Origin: Chthoniobacter sp.
GTDB lineage: Bacteria > Verrucomicrobiota > Verrucomicrobiia > Chthoniobacterales > Chthoniobacteraceae
Length of the DNA stretch: 59,784 nucleotides
Direction of reading: 5' to 3'
NCBI GenBank assembly: GCA_028293645.1
Contig: JAQGOK010000091.1
Location: forward strand, 1 to 59,784
In this document: in pieces, positions 54,101 to 59,784 of the stretch
How positions within the stretch are numbered: the first letter of the stretch is position 1
Layout: each line of letters opens with the position of its first letter
Notes under the pieces: generated by a model
What the model was told of the DNA's origin: nothing
Databases searched by the model: none
What the model saw: only the letters and a program-made list of their open reading frames with translations
Made by a program: the position numbers and the translations under genes

Positions 54101-57100
54101 TGGACGGGTGCTCAAAACGGCAACTGGACGACGAGCGTCGTCGGCGGCGCGTCCAACTGGAAGCTGCAGACAGCAGGAACACCGACGGATTTCATCACCG
54201 GTGACACGGTCGTGTTTGATGACACCGCCACCGGCACCACCGCGCTGACGATCACCGGCGCCAGCGTCAATCCCACGAGCACGACGTTCGATAATTCGGT
54301 CAAGGATTACAGCGTCTCGAGCCCCGGCGGGTTTGGGATCGCGGGCGGATCGCTGGTCAAAAGCGGCCTCGCCAGCCTGACCTTGAACACGGCGAATACC
54401 TACGCGGGTGGCACCACGCTGAACGCCGGCCGGCTGAACATCAACAACGCCTCCGCACTCGGCACCGGGGCGTTTACGATCAATGGCGGCACCATCGACA
54501 ACACCAGCGCGGCGCCCGTCACTCTCACCTCGAACAACGCACAGAACTGGAACGCCGACTTTACGTTCGGCGGGACGAGCGCGCTCAACCTCGGCACCGG
54601 TGCAGTGACTTTGAACACCACCCGCCTGGTGACCACGGACGGCACTGCGCCTTTGACGGTCGGCGGCGTGATCAGCGGCAGCGGCTTTGGAATCAACAAA
54701 CTCGGACCGGGCGCACTCGTGCTCGCAGGTGCGAACACCTATACGGGCACCACCGATGTGAACGGCGGGACCTTGACTCTGACGGGCTCCATCAATGCGG
54801 CGAACGCGGCGAACGCTGGACAGATCAGCGCGGAGAATGGCGGCACGCTGCGGATCGTGGGTGGCACGGTAAACGCCACCAAAACCGCCGCTCCCGCCAT
54901 CACCGCCGGCAACATCTCCGGCAGCACCGGCGCGATCTATCTGGATGGTGGCACGCTGAACGTCACGCAGGAGTTCTGGCTCGGTTCGCCCGCTGGCGGA
55001 TTCGGTGGCTTCACGATGAATTCTGGAGCGGTCACGACCGGCAACTGGTTCGCGGTCGGCCGCAGCGGCAATGGCATCCTGAATGTCAACGGCGGCACGC
55101 TGGGCGTGACCACCCAGAATCTCGTGCTCGCGTCCTTTGTCGGCGCGAACGGGGTGGCGACGCTGACCGGAGGCACCACTTCGGTAACCAGCGTTGCGGC
55201 CAACCAGGGCGCGTTCATCGTGGGTGAAGCAGGCGTGGGTGTCTTGAACATGACGGGCACCGCGGCCCTGAACGCATCCGGCGCGCTGGGTCTGAACATC
55301 GCTCGCGTCGCCGGCGGCACCGGCATCGTGAACCTGAACGGTGGCACCGTGACGGTCCCGGCCGTCACCAAGGGCGCAGGCAACACTGCGATCGTAAACT
55401 TCAATGGCGGCACGCTGCGGCCGACTGCTTCGAACGCAGCATTCATGACCGGCCTGAACGCCGCCTACCTTTACAGCGGCGGCGCGAACATCGACACGAA
55501 TGGCCAGACGATCACCATTTCCCAGCCGCTCCTCGCGCCGACCGGTAATGGCCTCACCACGACCGGCCTGACCGTTACCGGCAGCGGCTTCATCACCCCG
55601 CCGCTCATCCTTATCTCGGGCGGGGGCGGAACGGGCGCCACGGCGGTTCCAATTCTTGATGCCGCCGGCAATCTCAACGGCATCACGATCACGAATCCCG
55701 GCGTGGACTACACCGCCGATCCCGTCACCTTCGAGGTCATCGGCGGCGGAGGCACGGGCAGCATCACCGGCACCCCGACCCTGGTTGCAAACGCCAGCGG
55801 TGGGCTGACGAAACTCGGAGCCGGAACGCTGACTTTGAACGCGCAGAGCACCTACGGCGGAACGACGAATGTGAATGCTGGCACTTTGCGCATCAGCAAC
55901 GCGACCGGTTCCGCGACCGGCACCGGCACAGTCAGCGTGAACGATGGCGGCACGTTGACCGGTGGCGGAATCATTGCGGGTTCAATCGTTGGCGCGACAG
56001 GCGGCACGATCAGTCCGGGGGAAAATGGCGTCGGCGCACTCACGACCGGCGCGCTGACTTTGAACGCGGGCAGTACTCTCAACTACGAGTGGGACGCGGC
56101 GCTCGCGAACGACCGCATCACCGTCACCGGAACCGATGGTCTGACGATCAATGGCGGGCGTTTCAAGCTGCTCAATACCGGCGCGGCGACCACGTTCGGG
56201 ACGAACGGCGTTTACAACCTCATTTCGTTCCTCGGGAACATCGGCGGCGCCGGGCTTTCCGCACTCGGCATTGACCCGACCTCCGTGCTCGTCGGGAAGA
56301 GCTACTCTTTCGGCCAGAGTGGTGGCTTCGTCACGCTCGCGATCGGGAACACCGGCGTGACGCCGAACTTCTGGAACGTCGATGCCAGCGGCGACTGGAC
56401 CACGAGCACCAACTGGTCGCTGGGCACCGCACCGAACGCGCCGCAAGCCTTTGCCGCATTCGGCGGAGGCAGCACCGTCATCAGCGCACCGCGGACGGTG
56501 ACGCTGAACGCGAACCAAACGGTGGGAACCGTCGCGTTCAACAGCGTCCAACCTTTCACCATCAACGGCACCAATACCCTGACGCTCGATAACGGCACCG
56601 ATCCGGCGCAGATCACCGTCTCCGGAGGCAGTCACACCCTGGCGGTGCCAATGAATGCGGTTTCCACCGCGGTCCAGTTCTCGGCGCTCAACCCCAGCGA
56701 TGCGCTCACCGTTTCCGGCGCGCTCAGCGGCACGACCGCAGTCGCCAAAGTGGGCGCGGGTTCCGTCACCCTCAGCGGCGCGAATACCTACACCGGCACC
56801 ACCTCCGTCAATTCCGGCACCCTCGCGCTCTCCGGGATCGGCAAGCTGGGCAATGTGAGCAACCCGCTGGTGGTTTTCGGCGGCACGCTTGATCTGGGCG
56901 GCACCAGCCAATCGGTCGGTGCAGCTACCATCACCGGCGGCACCGTCACCAATGGAACGTTGACGCCAGCTTCCACGAGCATCAGCGGCACGGGCAATCT
57001 GACGATCAGCGCCAATATCGGCGGGACGGGCGGACTCAACAAAACCGGCGCGAACACGGTGACGCTGGCGGGCAACAACAGCTACACGGGCGCCACGACG

Positions 57101-58783
57101 CTGAACGGTGGCGCCCTCGCGATCACCAACAACAACTCGCTCGGCGCCGCGACCAGTCCGATCAACTTCACTGCCGGATCGCTGCTCGTCGAAGGGACCG
57201 GCGCCACCACCCTCGGCACGCGTCCGCTGACCGGCTTCCCGACGCTCATCAATGTCGCCGCAGATGGTCACACCTTCACCGTCGGGCAGAACTTCACGGC
57301 CACCGCCGCGCTGATGAAGCGAGGACTCGGCACCCTCGCGCTATCGGGCACGAGCAACTTCCCCGCGGCATTCGTGGTGAACGCCGGAACCGTGCACATC
57401 ACCGCCGGCACCGTCACCGACACTGCGACAACCAACGTTCCCGTGCAGATCGCCAACGAGGCAAACTCGACGGCGACGCTCACGGTCAGCGGCAACGCCG
57501 TGCTCACCACAGGGCCGAGCGAAATCTTCGTGGGTCAGGGCTTCCCGACCGCAGTCGGCGTGCTGAACTTGCAGGACAGCGGAACGATCAACACGAACAA
57601 CTGGGTGGCGGTTGGCCGGGGGAACGGCGTCGGCACGGTGAACATGTCCGGCGGCACGTTCAACAAACTCGGCGGCAACGGCAACCACGTGACCATCGGT
57701 TCGAACACTGCAACCAGCGTCGGCACGTTCAACCAAAGCGGCGGCGTCGTGAACAGCGCGGACAGCGAATTCTGGGTCGGCGAATCGGGAACCGGCACTT
57801 ACAATATCTCCGGCAACGCCCAGGCGAACCTGCTGGCGCTGCGGCTCGGCGTGAATGCGAGCGGCAATGGAACGGCGAACCTCAACGGAGGCACCGTCAA
57901 TACTGGCCAGGTCGTGAACGTCGGGACCGGTGCGTTGAACTTCAACGGCGGGACACTCCGCGCAGTGGCACCGGTCGCCGAGTTCGTCGGGGCGAGCGTC
58001 CAAACCACGGTCCAGGCCGGCGGCGCGATCATCGATACCAACGGATTCAGCACATCGCTCAGTTCGTTCCTTTCGCACGACCCGTCGCTGGACATGGACG
58101 GTGGACTGAGGAAACGGGGTGAGGGCGTCCTGACGGTAACCAATGCGGCCAGCTACAACGGCCCCACCGTGGTGGAAGCCGGCACCCTGGCGCTCGGCGG
58201 CAGTATCAGCGGTTCCGCCAACATCGCCGTGCGCGCCGGTGCAACCCTGAATCCCACTGCCGCGGGTGATTTCTTGCTCAACTCGATCCAGACCTTGGGC
58301 GGTAGCGGCACGGTGCTCGGCAACGTCAACACGGAGACCGGTGCCAGGCTCAGTCCGGGAGACGACATCGGCAATTTGACCATCGGCGGGAATCTTAATC
58401 TCACCCTGGCCGTGACGCCCAACGCGAGCGCGGCGCTGATCTTCGGGCTCGCCGGCACCAACGATCGCATCACGCTTACCACGGGGTCAGTGGCCATCGG
58501 CACGGGCTTGTTGGGATTCAACGATTTCGCCTTCACGACCCTCACCGGATTCGCGCCCGGGACCTATACGTTGTTCGACACCAGCACAGCGATCAGCGGC
58601 AGCCTCGACAACGCCAACCTGACCGGCTCGCTCGGCGGCTTCACCGGAACTCTTGGATTCGCTGAGAGCGGCCAGGATCTCGTGCTCGTTGTCGTTCCGG
58701 AGCCCGGCTCTGCAGCATTGCTGCTGGCGAGCTTCGGTTCGCTACTCGGCCTGCGTCGTTTCCGGTCGGGTCAACGAAGCTGA
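51146..58783 (+). CDS. second giant beta-strand-repeat protein with PEP-CTERM tail
   Basis: A 2545-residue exported protein. The signal peptide covers residues 1-28 (SSLLALSAFVPASVQAVSD). It has three similar superunits, each opened by a W-rich motif: TWDGSTNALWATNTNW near the start, IWTGAQNGNW near 54096, and FWNVDASGDWTTSTNW near 56370. Units one and two each contain a strand set with GGTGATA and ITITNPGVDY. Elsewhere there are autotransporter-associated repeats (GTLTLSGANTFTGGTTLNGG and many relatives). The C-terminus is VPEPGSAALLLASFGSLLG followed by LRRFRS, a PEP-CTERM signal. There is no translocator barrel. The divergent halogenase-like gene lies 209 bases upstream. It is likely a large beta-helical surface or matrix protein, paralogous to the protein at 37720. 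Confidence 0.93.
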   Translation: MKKNVALSRSISSLLALSAFVPASVQAVSDTWDGSTNALWATNTNWLTDPAVVPGSGDTATFSGAGNGFLTIDLGAGVTIKSILFDSPSVGAYTIGAGALGSQTLTLDNAGSITVGAAVTNSEVVNASLVLGNDGTAQTFSLLNGSTSAGQALIIAGGITGSAGAGVKTVAIGGAGNTLVSGVIGNGTTGSVTVTKNDTGTLTLSGANTFTGGTTLNGGRINLNHASALGSTAAGNLIVNGGTIDNTSGAAITTTTAKGISLLGDLTVLGTNELNFNGGALALGGTAGTRTLAVNAGTFRVGTITGAAGINLAKTGAGTLFLTSTANNASTIGGILDIQAGKVQLQADVTLGGLTGSGTIENGGGASKWLFVNNAADNVFSGNIIGNASNTAVRLGLVKGGTGTLTLGGTVGSPTNGADTFDVRNGRVVLTATAVAYVGGNNFGQLGVGTVNGQNGILEINGATVNSMRTGSPMINVGTAAGARGFVKMTSGTVNTASSTVGELWVSNNLTSFGEFTMTGGTVNTGSWVAVGRSGPGILNISGGAINVATQPYVHGSFTGATGVTNLSGTGAINVNSAGAVGMYIAENGNGILNMTGGTLNVASTATNGLNLTFAAGTGIANLNGGTATVPNVRKTGAGTGILNFSGGTLRPNGSNAAFLQGLTSAYIQSGGATIDSNGFDITVAQPLLAPTGSGIATIPVATGGVGYVDAPLVTISGGTGAGATAVANVTGGVVTGITITNPGVDYLPTDVVTVTLVGGGATTAATVGSVAYAPNAGGGLTKTGQGSLALAAASTYTGPTTVNAGTLLIEGGATINSSSGVIVNGTGAKLVHTGFESLAPTVTLTNGTLDGTGRVGSVFVGDGTGGVITHGNGAPGPLTIGSLTFNGAGVLSLRTTAGSPEPLIVTNLVTGATNPAGKITLDVANTSGIWTNGVYNLISYSTLGGAGFNSFAKGTLPGLGARQSATLTNPAGFIALTIGGDFPIWTGAQNGNWTTSVVGGASNWKLQTAGTPTDFITGDTVVFDDTATGTTALTITGASVNPTSTTFDNSVKDYSVSSPGGFGIAGGSLVKSGLASLTLNTANTYAGGTTLNAGRLNINNASALGTGAFTINGGTIDNTSAAPVTLTSNNAQNWNADFTFGGTSALNLGTGAVTLNTTRLVTTDGTAPLTVGGVISGSGFGINKLGPGALVLAGANTYTGTTDVNGGTLTLTGSINAANAANAGQISAENGGTLRIVGGTVNATKTAAPAITAGNISGSTGAIYLDGGTLNVTQEFWLGSPAGGFGGFTMNSGAVTTGNWFAVGRSGNGILNVNGGTLGVTTQNLVLASFVGANGVATLTGGTTSVTSVAANQGAFIVGEAGVGVLNMTGTAALNASGALGLNIARVAGGTGIVNLNGGTVTVPAVTKGAGNTAIVNFNGGTLRPTASNAAFMTGLNAAYLYSGGANIDTNGQTITISQPLLAPTGNGLTTTGLTVTGSGFITPPLILISGGGGTGATAVPILDAAGNLNGITITNPGVDYTADPVTFEVIGGGGTGSITGTPTLVANASGGLTKLGAGTLTLNAQSTYGGTTNVNAGTLRISNATGSATGTGTVSVNDGGTLTGGGIIAGSIVGATGGTISPGENGVGALTTGALTLNAGSTLNYEWDAALANDRITVTGTDGLTINGGRFKLLNTGAATTFGTNGVYNLISFLGNIGGAGLSALGIDPTSVLVGKSYSFGQSGGFVTLAIGNTGVTPNFWNVDASGDWTTSTNWSLGTAPNAPQAFAAFGGGSTVISAPRTVTLNANQTVGTVAFNSVQPFTINGTNTLTLDNGTDPAQITVSGGSHTLAVPMNAVSTAVQFSALNPSDALTVSGALSGTTAVAKVGAGSVTLSGANTYTGTTSVNSGTLALSGIGKLGNVSNPLVVFGGTLDLGGTSQSVGAATITGGTVTNGTLTPASTSISGTGNLTISANIGGTGGLNKTGANTVTLAGNNSYTGATTLNGGALAITNNNSLGAATSPINFTAGSLLVEGTGATTLGTRPLTGFPTLINVAADGHTFTVGQNFTATAALMKRGLGTLALSGTSNFPAAFVVNAGTVHITAGTVTDTATTNVPVQIANEANSTATLTVSGNAVLTTGPSEIFVGQGFPTAVGVLNLQDSGTINTNNWVAVGRGNGVGTVNMSGGTFNKLGGNGNHVTIGSNTATSVGTFNQSGGVVNSADSEFWVGESGTGTYNISGNAQANLLALRLGVNASGNGTANLNGGTVNTGQVVNVGTGALNFNGGTLRAVAPVAEFVGASVQTTVQAGGAIIDTNGFSTSLSSFLSHDPSLDMDGGLRKRGEGVLTVTNAASYNGPTVVEAGTLALGGSISGSANIAVRAGATLNPTAAGDFLLNSIQTLGGSGTVLGNVNTETGARLSPGDDIGNLTIGGNLNLTLAVTPNASAALIFGLAGTNDRITLTTGSVAIGTGLLGFNDFAFTTLTGFAPGTYTLFDTSTAISGSLDNANLTGSLGGFTGTLGFAESGQDLVLVVVPEPGSAALLLASFGSLLGLRRFRSGQRS

Positions 58784-58795
58784 TGACCACCCAGC

Positions 58796-58819
58796 CCGGT
58801 GCGCAAGTCGCCGCACCGG
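58796..58819. terminator. hairpin after the second giant gene
   Basis: CCGGTGCG (58796-58803) and CGCACCGG (58812-58819), a perfect 8-bp stem with an 8-base loop, 13 bases after the stop codon. No T-tract follows, so it is terminator-like only. Confidence 0.38.
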
Positions 58820-58948
58820 CGAAAGATTAGCGGTGGAGATTGATTCAGATCGAGCGCAGCGTAAGCAGCGCCTGCGAGATACGCGACCGTTCTGAGTTAG
58901 CGGGTAAACCTCGTCTGGCCGCTCGTATTTCCCCCACCCCGCCAGCCG

Positions 58949-59784
58949 ATGCCATTCCCCCCTTTGCGTGCTGCGGCTGCCGTGGTTGCATTCCTATGTT
59001 TCCTGCCGCTGCTCGCCAGCGGGCAAACCCTGAACGTCACCAACGACGTTCGCAAGTTCGCCACGCTGCCGGATACCGTGGCGACGCTGTCCGGCAAAGC
59101 GGAACTGCACGTCAGCAATGCGGGCGATCCCATCGCCGGCAGCGTGATTCATCTCAATTCGCCGGACGCGTGGTTCTTCCTCACGAACATCGCGCCGTCT
59201 CGCGTCGTCTCAACCTTCCTTGGCCGGGTGCGGGTGAATGGCGCGGCTGCAATGACCGACACCAACGTGCGCGTGGTGCAGTACGAGATGGGCAGCGTGG
59301 TCATTCCCCACGCGCCGTCCTTCTCTCCGATGGAAGTCTTCGACGGCAAGGCCTTCACCGGCCCATCCAAACAGTTACGCCTCTACACTTATTACAACGA
59401 CACCAGCCTGGGCGGCCTCCAGCGGGCAGTGAGTTCCTTTAAGCTGAAGCGCGGTTACATGGCGACCGTGGCGCAGCAGCCGAACGGGTCCGGTGCCAGC
59501 AAGGTGTATATCGCGCAAGACGGAGACCTCGAAGTCGGAGCGCTGCCGACGACTTTGGACAATAACATCCGTTTCGTCCGCATCTTCCCCTGGCGTTGGG
59601 TGGGCAAGAAAGGCTGGGCCGGCAGCGATGGTCACAACATGCGACCACTCTGGTGGTATGACTGGGGCAGCGGACCGAACTCTTCGCTGGACACCGAGTA
59701 TGTGCCCATGCGCCACAACGAATGGTGGGATGCCTATCCCAACTCCAAAACAAACGTGACTCACGTCCTCGGGTACAATGAGCC
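58949..59784 (+). CDS. secreted GH128-like (Glyco_hydro_cc) glycosidase, N-terminal part
   Basis: An open frame from the ATG at 58949 to the right edge (278 residues, incomplete). The signal peptide covers residues 1-26 (AVVAFLCFLPLLASGQ). A beta-rich domain of about 190 residues follows and reads like a beta-trefoil or carbohydrate-binding module (FDGKAFTGPSKQLRLYTYYN). From about residue 225 the sequence turns to LWWYDWGSGPNSSLDTEYVP, then HNEWWDAY, and ends at VLGYNE. This pattern (W-YDW-S... EYVPM... VL.YNEP) fits the glycosyl hydrolase catalytic core family (GH128, beta-1,3-glucanases), with the YNE Glu as a likely catalytic acid. The C-terminal half is outside the window. It is transcribed in the same direction as the giant PEP-CTERM gene upstream. 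Confidence 0.7.
   Translation, partial: MPFPPLRAAAAVVAFLCFLPLLASGQTLNVTNDVRKFATLPDTVATLSGKAELHVSNAGDPIAGSVIHLNSPDAWFFLTNIAPSRVVSTFLGRVRVNGAAAMTDTNVRVVQYEMGSVVIPHAPSFSPMEVFDGKAFTGPSKQLRLYTYYNDTSLGGLQRAVSSFKLKRGYMATVAQQPNGSGASKVYIAQDGDLEVGALPTTLDNNIRFVRIFPWRWVGKKGWAGSDGHNMRPLWWYDWGSGPNSSLDTEYVPMRHNEWWDAYPNSKTNVTHVLGYNE

Overview
This is a chromosomal window of high G+C (roughly 60-65 %) from a bacterium that looks like a free-living member of Verrucomicrobiota, perhaps of the Chthoniobacterales/Spartobacteria type. The pointers are a planctomycete-type cytochrome/DUF1549/DUF1553 protein, two giant autotransporter-associated beta-strand-repeat proteins ending in PEP-CTERM tails, a XylR-type regulator, many zinc-ribbon or GYF_2 membrane proteins, and few Shine-Dalgarno sequences. 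The lineage is an inference from gene content; there is no rRNA or tRNA in the window to test it.

Layout. 1-8.2 kb is mostly housekeeping: a probable C-terminal scrap of a gene at the left edge, a YmdB-GYF_2-zinc-ribbon operon (minus strand), a periplasmic amidase, upp, a tiny charged protein with a strong terminator, a LysR/pirin/WrbA redox module and rfaE2. 8.3-14 kb holds a 1776-residue secreted subtilase preceded by a free-standing copy of its prodomain. 14-22 kb carries an M29 aminopeptidase, the cytochrome/DUF1549/DUF1553 protein, a class III aminotransferase and a translationally coupled zinc-ribbon membrane protein/M50 protease pair. 21.5-27.2 kb holds accBC, a vapBC pair whose toxin is frameshifted, and an alr / RelE-like / small membrane protein / class V aminotransferase operon. 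27.3-37.5 kb holds a secreted Pro-rich protein, a DUF255 thioredoxin-like protein, hscBA, a small lipoprotein, a DUF1361 protein, a TPR protein and an MFS transporter.

37.7-59.8 kb is the accessory part: a 3422-residue and a 2545-residue beta-strand-repeat PEP-CTERM protein flank a XylR/AraC regulator and a flavin-dependent halogenase-like protein. A secreted, probably GH128-like glycosidase runs off the right edge. Neither giant protein has an autotransporter barrel, so they are more likely sorted by an exosortase encoded elsewhere. This cluster, together with the orphan-prodomain/subtilase pair, is the best candidate here for an undescribed extracellular system.

The only stretch over 300 bases without a confident gene is 4966-5346, which contains the tiny ORF and terminator described below; 4966-5107 shows nothing I can name. 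No CRISPR array, insertion sequence, integrase, rRNA or tRNA was seen.
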